Positions 54,069-63,384 of a DNA stretch of 64,000 bases are shown piece by piece. The notes below the pieces were generated by a model. That model saw only the letters and a list, made by a program, of their open reading frames with translations. It was not told where the DNA came from and made no database searches. This DNA comes from Echinicola shivajiensis (GTDB lineage: Bacteria; Bacteroidota; Bacteroidia; Cytophagales; Cyclobacteriaceae): NCBI RefSeq assembly GCF_018642165.1, contig NZ_JAHHZM010000001.1, forward strand, positions 992,001-1,056,000, read 5' to 3'. Within the stretch, counting starts at the first letter, position 1. Each line of letters opens with the position of its first letter. The position numbers were made by a program, and so were the translations under genes.

Positions 54069-54893
54069 ATGAATATTAAAGCCCTTTGCACCGATATAGA
54101 CGGGACCTTCCTTAATAAAAACAGAGAAATCTCGGAAAGAACCATCTCAGCCATCAAACAACTTCCTGAAGATTTCCCAGTCATTTTGGCTTCTTCACGA
54201 ATGCCAAGCGCTATGCGCCATTTACAGACAGACTTGGATAGGCTTCAAAACCCTATGATCTGTTATAATGGGGGCTATATCATTCATTTCGACGGAAAAG
54301 AAGAAAATTTCGAGCTATTGGACTCTGTAAAAATATCCTTGGATATTGTGGATCATATTAGCTCTTTGGCAAAGGGAACTGACATCCATATCAGCCTTTA
54401 TCATGAAGATGAATGGTATGTGCCACAGGATGACTTTTGGACCCAAAGGGAAATCACTAGCACCAAGGTGAATCCTGTCATCAAATCTTGGGAAGAAGTA
54501 AAAGATCATTGGAGCAGTAGGCAAGCCGGTGCCCACAAGGTCATGTGCATGGGGCCTGCGGAACAAATTGAGGTTATCTTTAAAACCCTTGAAAATGAGA
54601 AAAATGAAGACCTACACCTTTACCGCTCCAAGGACACCTATATTGAAATTGCCCCAAAGGCTATTTCAAAGGCGAGTGCTTTAGAGCTTTTACTTAGTAA
54701 AAAATATAATATTAAAATATCTGAAGTAATGGCTTTCGGCGATAACTATAATGATATAGAAATGCTAAAAGCTGTTGGCCATGGTGTTGCCGTCGGCAAT
54801 GCCAGAGATGAAGTCAAAGCGGTGGCCAATGAAATCACAGCCAAGAACATAGATGATGGAGTGGCCATGATGATTGAAAAATATTGTCTATAA
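54069..54893 (+). CDS. Cof-type HAD-IIB hydrolase
   Basis: A 274-residue haloacid-dehalogenase phosphatase. Motif I is 'CTDIDGTFLNKN' (nucleophile Asp9 and Asp11), motif III/IV is 'VMAFGDNYNDIEML', and the C2B cap lies between. Such enzymes hydrolyse sugar phosphates, FMN or PLP; the specific substrate cannot be told. It is the last gene before a 15-bp-stem terminator. Confidence 0.93.
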   Translation: MNIKALCTDIDGTFLNKNREISERTISAIKQLPEDFPVILASSRMPSAMRHLQTDLDRLQNPMICYNGGYIIHFDGKEENFELLDSVKISLDIVDHISSLAKGTDIHISLYHEDEWYVPQDDFWTQREITSTKVNPVIKSWEEVKDHWSSRQAGAHKVMCMGPAEQIEVIFKTLENEKNEDLHLYRSKDTYIEIAPKAISKASALELLLSKKYNIKISEVMAFGDNYNDIEMLKAVGHGVAVGNARDEVKAVANEITAKNIDDGVAMMIEKYCL

Positions 54894-54904
54894 ATCTTCC
54901 AAAT

Positions 54905-54953
54905 ATACCAAAACACCAACTACCTTATTAAATAGTAATTGGTGTTTTGGTAT
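54905..54953 (+). terminator. Terminator after the HAD gene
   Basis: Fifteen-base-pair perfect stem (54905-54919 with 54939-54953) with a 19-base loop, followed by TTGTCT. The stem is strong, but the T-run is weak. Confidence 0.75.
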
Positions 54954-54997
54954 TTGTCTATTGTCTTGATACTATGCGATAATTTCACACGTATCAT

Positions 54998-56263
54998 CTA
55001 GGACGCTATACTTACCTCTCGCTTTTCAACCCTCTTTTTCCTAGCAGGTTTTTTCTTCATCTTATTGATCCAGATCAATGTTCCAGTAATTGGCAAACTT
55101 GTAGCAATCAAACAAGAAATAAAATAAAGCAATTTGGTAAATCCTCCATATACTGATCCGATATGCAGGGCCTTAATGGACCTGGCCACCCTTTGGTTAA
55201 ATGGTTGGTCTGCAAAAATCTTCAAATCACTGATCTCTGCTGTTTCAATGTCCAAGCTAATATTGTCTCCTGCTGCAGGAGCAAAAAAGCCCACCTTACT
55301 TTTTGAAATATCTATCTTATGATCTGCATCCTGGGGAATACTGATTCTATATTCTCCTTCATAAGGGAGGTTTTCATCCACCACTTTGAGATATTCCTCA
55401 AATGCTAAAAAAGAAGGTGTTTCAGCTTGTTTTTCTTTAACCTTATCTCCTTTGCTGGCTTGTGGTGGACCTCCATGTCCTCCTCTCGATCCTGGGGTTT
55501 GATAAGTTCCCAAAGTTTTTTGCAGGGCTGTTCGGTACCATGGGAAGGACCATTGTGGTCCCGTCAAGCCCATGATCAATAAAAACAAAAAAGAATAGAA
55601 TGCCAAGGTATTATGCAAATCGTGATTGGCACGCTTCCAGCTACCATTCAGCTTCAACTTTAAACCCTGTTTCCAGCTTTTTAATTTCTGGGGAAACCAA
55701 ATTACTATTCCTGTAAGCAAACCAATCGTAAACAATATAGTGGCTGTCCCTGAAATATAACTTCCCAGTTTTCTGTTTTCCAGACCTTCGAAAATTGGCT
55801 CTTCTATTTTATCCAATAATAACCATCTGTGCAGACTGAACATATCTCTCATAAATCCAGCCACGGCATTTTTCTCTTCCGAGCTCCCTACTATCTCCCC
55901 ACTATAGGGATTCAAATAATAAGTTGTCCCAAAACGGCTGCGGCTACCTTCTTCTTTAACTGAAAACTCGTAAGTCCTCTCTTCTGCATGGGGAATGGAA
56001 ACGGCTGTAATATTCCCCTCCACTTCATTTGACAAATGTTGGATAAGGTCTTCCAAATCCATTTTGCTCTGCCCCTCCTCCTTCTCAATCCAGTGCAAAT
56101 GGGAACTGAACATTTCCTGCAATTCAGTATTATAAACATAAATGGTTCCGGATAAACAAATAGGGATAAGTACCAAAGCACCTGCCAGGCCTACCCAAAG
56201 GTGAATATCATTAAAAAACTTCCTGACCTTTTGCCAATTGGTCTTTTTCTTTTTAGTCTTCAT
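54998..56263 (-). CDS. PepSY-associated transmembrane protein
   Basis: A 421-residue inner-membrane protein with about four helices (residues ~20-45, ~175-200, ~225-250, ~390-412) and large periplasmic loops containing PepSY-type repeats. 'FFNDIHLWVGLAGALVLIPICLSGTIYVYN' and 'LHRWLLLDKIE' are hallmarks of the PepSY_TM family, which is associated with siderophore-iron reduction in many bacteria. The ATG at 56263 gives a Lys-rich start; the frame is open to 56344 but that N-terminus is atypical. It follows a TonB receptor and DUF4374 gene and probably takes part in iron uptake. Confidence 0.88.
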   Translation of the reverse strand: MKTKKKKTNWQKVRKFFNDIHLWVGLAGALVLIPICLSGTIYVYNTELQEMFSSHLHWIEKEEGQSKMDLEDLIQHLSNEVEGNITAVSIPHAEERTYEFSVKEEGSRSRFGTTYYLNPYSGEIVGSSEEKNAVAGFMRDMFSLHRWLLLDKIEEPIFEGLENRKLGSYISGTATILFTIGLLTGIVIWFPQKLKSWKQGLKLKLNGSWKRANHDLHNTLAFYSFLFLLIMGLTGPQWSFPWYRTALQKTLGTYQTPGSRGGHGGPPQASKGDKVKEKQAETPSFLAFEEYLKVVDENLPYEGEYRISIPQDADHKIDISKSKVGFFAPAAGDNISLDIETAEISDLKIFADQPFNQRVARSIKALHIGSVYGGFTKLLYFISCLIATSLPITGTLIWINKMKKKPARKKRVEKREVSIAS

Positions 56264-56401
56264 CTTCTTCAATTTTATAATCGTTAGAGACTGGATTAGA
56301 ATAATATAACCGGCACTTCCCAAAGGTTCTATTTGCGAAATCAAATAGACTTAATTACAGAAATAAGTCTGCCATTTTCACAATACCTTTTAATCCATAA
56401 G

Positions 56402-56434
56402 GCCCCTGTACCAACAAGTAGCTGATACAGGGGC
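56402..56434. repeat. Palindrome between DUF4374 and PepSY genes
   Basis: GCCCCTGTA (56402-56410) and TACAGGGGC (56426-56434), nine perfect base pairs with a 15-base loop. There is no T-run on either strand, so it may be an mRNA structure within the operon rather than a terminator. Confidence 0.5.
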
Positions 56435-56458
56435 AATATCAGTGCGTCAAGCTAATTT

Positions 56459-57790
56459 CTAGAACACCCCTATAAAGTGGTTTCCTGGTTTATTGACAAG
56501 TTTCGCGCCTACAGATACTTCTCCAGACTGACTGTGAAGCACATATATATTTCCATCTTTACCCAAAGGTGCCACTGCTACCAAAAGGTCATTTCCACTA
56601 ACAAGGAACCCTTGGTATTGGTTGAACCTTACATCAGGATCATTTGGAATACCCTCTACCAATGTGGCGGATTGTTGGTTGAGATCAATTCGAACAAGAT
56701 ATCCCTGATTGTCTTCACCATAACGGATTACGGCATAACCGATTCCATTATTCACGTATTTCCAAGCATCCACATAAACATCTGTCAGACCAAGGGCCTC
56801 ATCAAGACTGATGGAGAAATTATTATCATATTCGTTATCAGGAGTAATCCTTAGGATATGAGAACCGTTGGTATCCCTATTAGTAGCTTGATAAATATAT
56901 CCGTCTTCAGCAAGATGATTCACATTACTTCTATATCCAGAACAGTCACCATTTGCTTGGTTAGAAGTAATGATTCTTGGATTTTCCAAGGATGGGTAAT
57001 CTACCACTACAGTCTTCGTACCTAATCTCTCCCAGTCGCCTTCCCTTTCTCCTGTAGCAGGATCATATTTACGCATCCAGGTACCGATCAACAATTTATC
57101 ACCAGCTTGGTTGAGCACAGGGGCATCCAGTCTAAAAATACAGTGGCCAGCCAACTCTTCCTCAGCTGTCAATGGCAACTCATAATCCTTATAATCCTCT
57201 ATAAGGTTTTCCTGTAGGTTCAGGTCCAATACAGTAGCTGTTCCTCTATAGTATTGAAATGGTTCAGTTTCATCTGTTGCGTTATTTGCAGCAATATTGG
57301 CCACATTTACGGCAATACCATTTTTGTCTCCATTGTACAATTTGCTCCATCTTGGAGCAGTTCCTGCATATTGGGAAATATTTACCGGTACATCTTCCTC
57401 TATATAGCTGCTACCTCCGCCAACTTTAAATCTGGCATATTCACCACCATTTTCTCCGCCATAAGCAATATTGAACATGGTACTTCCATCTTCAGACACC
57501 TGTAATCTCGCCGTACGATTGGATTTTACTGGGGTACCATTATCAAATACATCAATTTCCTTTTCAGGATTGACCGCATCCTCATAGCTTACCGCAAAAA
57601 TCTTGGTCCCACCATTGCCATCACCAGGGTTATCTCCCATAACTGCTCCTGCGATAGTTACCCAGCGATCTGCCTCTAATCCAGTATCTGGAGTTATATC
57701 GTCCTCATTATTACAGCTAGCCATGGACACTACTGTCGCCGCAAGCCCCAATTGAAGAATTCTTGATCTTAAACTGCTATAATTAAACAT
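56459..57790 (-). CDS. DUF4374 exported lipoprotein
   Basis: A 443-residue lipoprotein with signal 'VVSMASC' and a Asn/Asp-rich N-terminus. The body is a beta-propeller-like protein with repeated 'DRWVTIAGAVMGDNPGDGNGG', 'YGGENGGEYARFKV' and 'VYVDAWKYVNNGIGYAVIRYG' segments, matching DUF4374. In Bacteroidota, DUF4374 genes are commonly found with TonB-dependent siderophore receptors; in gut Bacteroides a relative (XusB) binds xenosiderophores. Here it lies 30 bp downstream of such a receptor, so a surface siderophore-binding role is a reasonable inference. Confidence 0.9.
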   Translation of the reverse strand: MFNYSSLRSRILQLGLAATVVSMASCNNEDDITPDTGLEADRWVTIAGAVMGDNPGDGNGGTKIFAVSYEDAVNPEKEIDVFDNGTPVKSNRTARLQVSEDGSTMFNIAYGGENGGEYARFKVGGGSSYIEEDVPVNISQYAGTAPRWSKLYNGDKNGIAVNVANIAANNATDETEPFQYYRGTATVLDLNLQENLIEDYKDYELPLTAEEELAGHCIFRLDAPVLNQAGDKLLIGTWMRKYDPATGEREGDWERLGTKTVVVDYPSLENPRIITSNQANGDCSGYRSNVNHLAEDGYIYQATNRDTNGSHILRITPDNEYDNNFSISLDEALGLTDVYVDAWKYVNNGIGYAVIRYGEDNQGYLVRIDLNQQSATLVEGIPNDPDVRFNQYQGFLVSGNDLLVAVAPLGKDGNIYVLHSQSGEVSVGAKLVNKPGNHFIGVF

Positions 57791-57820
57791 TTTATCGTTA
57801 TATAATTGGTTAAAAATTGA

Positions 57821-60256
57821 TTAGAAATTATTGATTGAATAATTGATTTTGAGATAGAAAGCACGACCTGGCTTTTGTACTGCGAAATTGTCGTAAACCT
57901 GCTTATCAAATATATTTCTACAGTCTGCACTGATCGAAAACCTTTGATTCGGAAGGATATAAGTAGCCCCAAAGTCGTGAACATACTGACGAGGAGTCCT
58001 GAAGTCTTCGATTTCCAACCAAGTGGTGTAAAACCTCTCCACAAAACTGAAAAAATGCGACAGTCGTAATACTGATCCTTTTTGGAAGATATCCTTGAAA
58101 GTATATTCAAGCGAGCTATTTACCGTAAAGTAGGGTTCATTGGGAATTTGTTGTTGATATTTCTCATACACATTTCCATTAGGATCATATTTTGTGTTAA
58201 ACACCGAATTGAACTTGGAGAAATTTAAAGTGGCCAGCAAAGTCTTTTTATAGGCGTAGTTGGCTTGCCCTTCAAAACCGATCGCCTTTGTTCTGCCTAG
58301 GTTCACGAAGGGGGCAGTCTGTACCGCATCGTTGATCCTATCATTAATTTCCCGGGTAATTTTATCCCTGGTATCTCTGATAAAACCCGTAGCAGAAAAG
58401 GAAAACTCATGTTCATTTCGCTCAAAATCCCCAAGCTTAAACCCAAGATTAAGATTATTGCTTATTTCAGGCCTGATACTCATATTTTCCACAATATTTT
58501 CACCTGGGCTACCAAAGATCTCTCCTTCAGAAGGCATCCTTACCGCCTTTTCCGCAGAGGCCAGCAAAAGCAAGTTTTTGGATAGATTGAATGAATAGGC
58601 CATACCATAACCTTTGGTATTTCTTTTACTTGACACCTGGTCCTCAACACGTACACCATCTTCCAGTGTAGGATCTATCCTATCGATCCCCTGCACATAA
58701 TATTTCCCAAAGAGATTTCCTTTTAGCCTTGATTGTATCAGATTGAATTCATAGCCTAGAGAAGTGATGTACTTTTCTAGGTCCCTGGTACCGATAAACT
58801 CACGCTCCACAGCACTGCGCATCATATCTTGATCATACCTATCGATATTGAAATAGGATTGGGACAGAATGAGCTTATGATGTTGATTGATATTATAGTT
58901 GGCACTTGCCCGGAAAGTACTTACATTCCTATCGATATGGTTAATGGTAGGAGCTCCCTGCTGGGCACCTTCTGGACGTAATATCGGTTCACCATATTTT
59001 CCAAGACTCTTTTCACCAAACCAATTATAATTCCACTTTACGGTATCCGTCACCACTTGCGCCCGCTTGCTGAAAGAACCGTTGAATGAGAACTCTAATC
59101 CATCAGTAAATAAATCTTCCTTTAAATAATTAAGTCCAAAGACATTTGACTGTGAAGTGGTAAAGCGGCCTTCATAAGGGATGGACATATAAGCACCATG
59201 TTGTATTTCATTATAATCATCCGATCCTGTATAGCTGATAAAAAATTGATCTGCCCACTTCACATTGGTAAATCCAAGGTCGATTTTACCTCCTAAAGAC
59301 CTGTAGCTATCATTAAACCTTCTAGCACGCACATAATCATACCTGCCATTAGGCAAAATATTCCTTACAAATTTCCCCCATACCTCATAGTCATTATCAG
59401 AGTAGTTGTGAAAGGCAGAGATTTTTGCAGTAAAACCAGTAGATTCATCCCTATAAACCGCATTAAGGTTATTTTGGAAGGTATTGAAGGATCCATAAGA
59501 AACAGAAGCAGAGACATTATTGACCGCTCCTTTCTTTAGGATGACATTGATGGCACCGCCCAATGCATCATCTGCGAGGTGCGCAGGTATAACCCCCTTA
59601 TAAATTTCTATGCGTTCTATCAAGGCAGGAGGAATACTATTCAGGCTAAACGAAGGTCCATAGGTAGTGATCGGCAAACCATCAATAAAGATGCGAACAG
59701 AACCTCCAGTCATGCCGTTAAGGTTATAATCCACCCTTGAGCCTAGCCCTCCATTTTGTCGGACACGGACCCCTGCTGTCCTGTTGAGCAAATCGTTGGT
59801 CTGTACAGATTGTAAGGCTGCCTTTTCGGTTTCTACAACCTCCACAGCAAAGCCCTGAGTTTCTATTTCACTCTTTACAGACTGACCTTCTACTATTACA
59901 CCATCCAGCTCTGTCGTCGATTCGGCTAAGGAAAAGTCCAAATGAACAATCTCATCCCCTCTCACTACAAGCACCATCTTTGAATGGGCTTGATAGCCCA
60001 TACATGAAAGTTGAAGTTCTAGATTCCCTTTAGGAACATTAAGAATTTCATACGTTCCATCTAAGGATGAAATAGCAGTCAAAGGGCTATCTATAATCCT
60101 TACAATTGCTCCAGGAATAGGCTGGGAATTGGCATCGAATACCCTTCCTTTTAATGTTGCTGCCTGAAGGTCCTGATAGAAAGCAGAAAGCCCGCATAAA
60201 ATCAGAAGGGTTCCTATCCGATATTGAATACTCGATAAAAGTAAAGACTTCATCAT
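57821..60256 (-). CDS. TonB-dependent receptor, probable siderophore/iron transporter
   Basis: An ~811-residue outer-membrane receptor. It has a signal peptide, a carboxypeptidase-D-like repeat ('GRVFDANSQPIPGAIVRIID'), a plug domain ('VVETEKAALQSVQTNDLLNRTAGVRVRQNGG' region, with 'IEIYKGVIPAHLADDALGG') and a 22-strand barrel ending 'RAFYLKINYSINNF'. There is no STN domain and no SusD partner, unlike the SusC proteins here. With the DUF4374 and PepSY genes it forms an iron-uptake set. I chose the ATG at 60256 before MKSLLLS; the frame is open to 60307. Confidence 0.9.
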   Translation of the reverse strand: MMKSLLLSSIQYRIGTLLILCGLSAFYQDLQAATLKGRVFDANSQPIPGAIVRIIDSPLTAISSLDGTYEILNVPKGNLELQLSCMGYQAHSKMVLVVRGDEIVHLDFSLAESTTELDGVIVEGQSVKSEIETQGFAVEVVETEKAALQSVQTNDLLNRTAGVRVRQNGGLGSRVDYNLNGMTGGSVRIFIDGLPITTYGPSFSLNSIPPALIERIEIYKGVIPAHLADDALGGAINVILKKGAVNNVSASVSYGSFNTFQNNLNAVYRDESTGFTAKISAFHNYSDNDYEVWGKFVRNILPNGRYDYVRARRFNDSYRSLGGKIDLGFTNVKWADQFFISYTGSDDYNEIQHGAYMSIPYEGRFTTSQSNVFGLNYLKEDLFTDGLEFSFNGSFSKRAQVVTDTVKWNYNWFGEKSLGKYGEPILRPEGAQQGAPTINHIDRNVSTFRASANYNINQHHKLILSQSYFNIDRYDQDMMRSAVEREFIGTRDLEKYITSLGYEFNLIQSRLKGNLFGKYYVQGIDRIDPTLEDGVRVEDQVSSKRNTKGYGMAYSFNLSKNLLLLASAEKAVRMPSEGEIFGSPGENIVENMSIRPEISNNLNLGFKLGDFERNEHEFSFSATGFIRDTRDKITREINDRINDAVQTAPFVNLGRTKAIGFEGQANYAYKKTLLATLNFSKFNSVFNTKYDPNGNVYEKYQQQIPNEPYFTVNSSLEYTFKDIFQKGSVLRLSHFFSFVERFYTTWLEIEDFRTPRQYVHDFGATYILPNQRFSISADCRNIFDKQVYDNFAVQKPGRAFYLKINYSINNF

Positions 60257-60307
60257 GCTATCTGTATTGTTGCTTAACTTGATTTTAAATGAAAATTCAT
60301 ATCTCAT

Positions 60308-60652
60308 TTTGTCCCTAAAAAATCAGAGGCTTGACCAACCTGATTGACTTTATTTAGACTTAATCTAATTGAATGCAAAAATATATCACGACTCTATAAC
60401 TCGCAATATTTATTTAGATTTATTTTTAATAAAATTAAAAAACATACCTCAAGCGATTAAAAAGGCCTTTCTACAAATGAAAATCAAATTGGAATTTCAA
60501 TTATTCAAAAAAGTAAAACCAGATTATAGGATTTAACTCATCAGGGCAAAATATTCAACAGCCCAAAAAAACTGATAAAAAATTAATTGATGGGAGTTTT
60601 ATACTTAGCTCCTATCTCAAAGCATTAGCACTTAGCTCATCAAAATTCTAAG
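60308..60652. other. AT-rich intergenic region upstream of the TonB receptor
   Basis: About 345 bp with no ORF. It should hold the promoter of the receptor operon. The only recognisable features are the palindrome at 60354-60368 and the related repeat at 60411-60422. Confidence 0.5.
60354..60368 (-). promoter_or_regulatory. Candidate iron-responsive operator
   Basis: Perfect inverted repeat TTAGA-N5-TCTAA lying about 100 bp upstream of the receptor start. A related half (TATTTAGATTTA) recurs exactly 60 bp further upstream at 60411-60422. The position and AT-rich palindrome suit a Fur- or DtxR-type metal regulator, but the assignment is speculative. Confidence 0.4.
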
Positions 60653-61333
60653 CTATAATATCCCCTCACCACCTTCACTATCATCAACAGCTCTGGAAAG
60701 AAATTCATTAAACTTTTCCATTTTTTTATACCCATCCATACATAGATCCACTACCTTTTCCGATAACACTTCCTTATCTGTCAATGGCTTAGAAACAACA
60801 AAGCTCTTCATTCTCAAAAAATCAATATATGGATGGTCCAAGGCATAGTCCCTTGGAGAGGTCTTAAGCTTTTCTCCTCTGATGTACCCAAAAGTATCTT
60901 TAAAGGATTTTTCTTCAATGATTTTAGTTAATTCTTCCCCTGAATAATCAATCTCCTGCCTGATTTTCTTTAGAACATCCGAAGCTGGCATCCAAATCCC
61001 ACCTCCCAAAAAACACTCCCCAGGCTGTATATGTAAATAATACCCTGGCAATGGAGATTTCTTTCCTCCCGGAGAAAAATAAGCTCCCATATTATTTTTA
61101 TACGGATCCTTATTGGCACTAAATCGAATATCTCGATTTTGCCTAAAAATACATTCCTTGGGTTTAAGCACAGAAAAGCGAGCGTCCATCTTACTTAGCC
61201 CTGCCAATATATTTCCCGCAGTTTCTAAAAATCCTTCTTTTACTTCCAAATACCAATCTCTATTGGCATCCATCCATTCTTTGTTATTGTTGGCTGCCAA
61301 TTGCTCTAAAAACTTCAGTGTATCCTTTTTCAT
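60653..61333 (-). CDS. DUF2461 domain protein
   Basis: A 226-residue cytosolic protein of the DUF2461 (TIGR02453) family. The start 'MKKDTLKFLEQLAANNNKEWMDANRDWY' and 'IFRQNRDIRFSANKDPYKNNMGAYFSPGG' are diagnostic. The function is unknown; the family is widespread in Bacteroidota and other bacteria. It is monocistronic, between the iron set and the nitrate leader. Confidence 0.9.
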   Translation of the reverse strand: MKKDTLKFLEQLAANNNKEWMDANRDWYLEVKEGFLETAGNILAGLSKMDARFSVLKPKECIFRQNRDIRFSANKDPYKNNMGAYFSPGGKKSPLPGYYLHIQPGECFLGGGIWMPASDVLKKIRQEIDYSGEELTKIIEEKSFKDTFGYIRGEKLKTSPRDYALDHPYIDFLRMKSFVVSKPLTDKEVLSEKVVDLCMDGYKKMEKFNEFLSRAVDDSEGGEGIL

Positions 61334-61550
61334 CTTTATGGGGCTTGGTAATTTGAAACTACAGATTTAAAGTTAAAATTTATTTCGAGCACTTTTATAT
61401 TAAAATTCTTTCAATCAAGCTTAATCTCCAAGTTTTGGCGCACTCTACAGCTTATAATATCATCCAACTCCAAAAATGACCGCTAAAAAACTCAAAACTC
61501 AGTTCAAAATACCCCCTTCAACGGATCATATTACGTAGAAAAATAAATTT

Positions 61551-61570
61551 TACGTAAATTTATTTACGTA
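61551..61570. promoter_or_regulatory. Palindromic TACGTAAAT operator candidate
   Basis: TACGTAAAT-TT-ATTTACGTA, nine perfect bases on each side. Further TTACGTA copies lie nearby at about 61531 and 61784. The position upstream of a nitrate assimilation locus suggests a binding site for its regulator, which is not identified. Confidence 0.5.
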
Positions 61571-61855
61571 TTTTTACTTATTTTAGAATTATTAAGCTAC
61601 CTTAGCATCAGTAGTTTTCATTAGTTCACTGAAACCACTAATTGCAAAGCAGATGAGGATCCTGCACGATGTAAAAGGAAAACAATCATCAGGATCCTCT
61701 CTGATTAGCTCAATAGCTTATAGCCATAAACTATAAACCAAAAATAACCCTGACCAACTAAAGCTCTTTTATTCAAGTATTATTACGTATTTATAATCGA
61801 ATCAAGACAATATAGAAGGTCAAACATAAATTGATAGATAGGTTATACGGGAAAA

Positions 61856-61911
61856 GGTAGCGGCCTTTCATTCAGGTAATTAAACAACTGAAAGAAACGG
61901 CCAGCCTTTTT
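61856..61911 (+). terminator. Candidate attenuator hairpin in the nitrate transporter leader
   Basis: GGCCTTTCATTCAG (61862-61875) pairs with CTGAAAGAAACGGCC (61888-61902), with one bulge, outer GG/CC pairs, and a run of five T at 61907-61911: a normal terminator about 100 bp before the transporter ATG. The CGGCC of its 3' arm (61898-61902) can also pair with GGCCG at 61946-61950, a possible antiterminator. Confidence 0.6.
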
Positions 61912-62011
61912 ATCAGATCCTTCAATTAAACTAATTATCTGACAAGGCCGGGAATTTTAAATCCCACCAGGTCTAGTAGCAAAAACATTTAACCATTAAC
62001 ACATTATTGAT

Positions 62012-63367
62012 ATGAAAAAAGTAGCCACAAAAGCCACCTCCATCAAACTGTTGGATTTTAAAACCCCACAGATGCGGGCCTTTCACCTTTCTTGGTTTGC
62101 CTTCTTCCTATGTTTTTTTGGTTGGTTTGGCATTGCCCCGCTGATGGCAATAGTCAGAGAAGAATTGGATCTCAACAAAGCTCAGATAGGTAATATCATC
62201 ATCGCCTCGGTAGCTATTACCGTCATTGCCCGATTGCTCATTGGATGGCTGGTTGATAAAATAGGACCTCGAATTACTTATACCTACCTTTTGACGCTAG
62301 GCTCCATTCCTGTTATGCTAATCGGTCTGAGCAATAGCTATGAATCTTTCCTATTGTTCAGATTGGCCATTGGAGTCATAGGATCTTCCTTTGTGATCAC
62401 CCAGTACCACACTTCTGTGATGTTTGCGCCGAATGTAGTGGGCACGGCCAATGCCACTTCTGCAGGTTGGGGTAATATGGGCGGTGGAGTGACCCAAATG
62501 ATAATGCCAATGATTTTCGCCCTATTTGTTTCGCTTGGATTTCTGGATGCACAAGCTTGGAGATATGCCATGATAGTACCAGGAATAGCCATGATCTTAT
62601 GTGGCATAGCCTATTACAAATGGACTACGGATTTTCCTGAAGGGAATATTGCAGACTTGAGTAAAGCCGACCTAGATTATAAAAAGAACAAAAAAGCTGA
62701 TGCCAAAGGAGCTTTTAAAGCAGCTATTTCAGACCACAGGGTTTGGGCACTGTTCCTGATTTATGGAGCTTGCTTTGGCATTGAATTGACTATCAATAAT
62801 GTCGCAGCCATTTATTACCATGACTATTTCCAACTAGACATCAAAACTGCGGGTTTAATAGCCGGTTTATTTGGACTTATGAATCTCTTTGCCCGTTCAG
62901 TTGGAGGAATATTCGGTGACAAAGCAGGAATCAAATGGGGATTGAAAGGACGCGTTGGATTATTGGGAGCAGTGCTGCTGATAGAAGGGCTTGCTTTGAT
63001 CCTCTTCGCTCAAATGACCTTACTTCCTTTGGCCATAGGCACCATGATTTTATTTAGCCTATTTGTACAAATGGCAGAGGGGGCCACTTTTTCCGTAGTT
63101 CCTTTTATCAATAAAAAAGCCATAGGTACCATATCAGGCATAGTAGGAGCGGGGGGAAATGCTGGTGCAGTGATGGCCGGATTCCTTTTCAAAATGGATG
63201 GGGTTTCATATGGACAAGCCCTAACAGTATTGGGAATAGCGGTGGCTGCTATCAGTGCCAGCACATTACTGGTAAGATTCTCCGCTGAAGATGAAAAAGT
63301 AGCGCAATATGAACTAGAGAAATCTCTAGAAGAGAAGCAACTACAACCTGAATACGCAAATAGCTAA
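62012..63367 (+). CDS. nasA: NarK/NasA-type nitrate/nitrite transporter (MFS)
   Basis: A 451-residue major facilitator with twelve hydrophobic segments. The nitrate porter signature is visible: 'FFLCFFGWFGIAPLMAIVREELDL' in helix 1, 'GNMGGGVTQMIMPMIF' in helix 5 and 'SGIVGAGGNAGAVMAG' in helix 11, the paired glycine-rich motifs of the NNP family. It imports nitrate or exchanges it with nitrite. The nitrate reductase gene begins 17 bp after its stop, so the pair forms a nitrate assimilation operon. Confidence 0.94.
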   Translation: MKKVATKATSIKLLDFKTPQMRAFHLSWFAFFLCFFGWFGIAPLMAIVREELDLNKAQIGNIIIASVAITVIARLLIGWLVDKIGPRITYTYLLTLGSIPVMLIGLSNSYESFLLFRLAIGVIGSSFVITQYHTSVMFAPNVVGTANATSAGWGNMGGGVTQMIMPMIFALFVSLGFLDAQAWRYAMIVPGIAMILCGIAYYKWTTDFPEGNIADLSKADLDYKKNKKADAKGAFKAAISDHRVWALFLIYGACFGIELTINNVAAIYYHDYFQLDIKTAGLIAGLFGLMNLFARSVGGIFGDKAGIKWGLKGRVGLLGAVLLIEGLALILFAQMTLLPLAIGTMILFSLFVQMAEGATFSVVPFINKKAIGTISGIVGAGGNAGAVMAGFLFKMDGVSYGQALTVLGIAVAAISASTLLVRFSAEDEKVAQYELEKSLEEKQLQPEYANS

Positions 63368-63384
63368 GACTAAACCCCCAAGCA

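Larger units (their letters stand above)
61334..62011. other. Long leader/regulatory region upstream of the nitrate transporter
   Basis: About 680 bp without a gene. It contains a palindrome at 61551-61570, a perfect ten-base inverted repeat GAGGATCCTG/CAGGATCCTC (61655-61664 and 61690-61699), and a chain of hairpins at 61856-61970 just before the transporter start. Confidence 0.7.
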
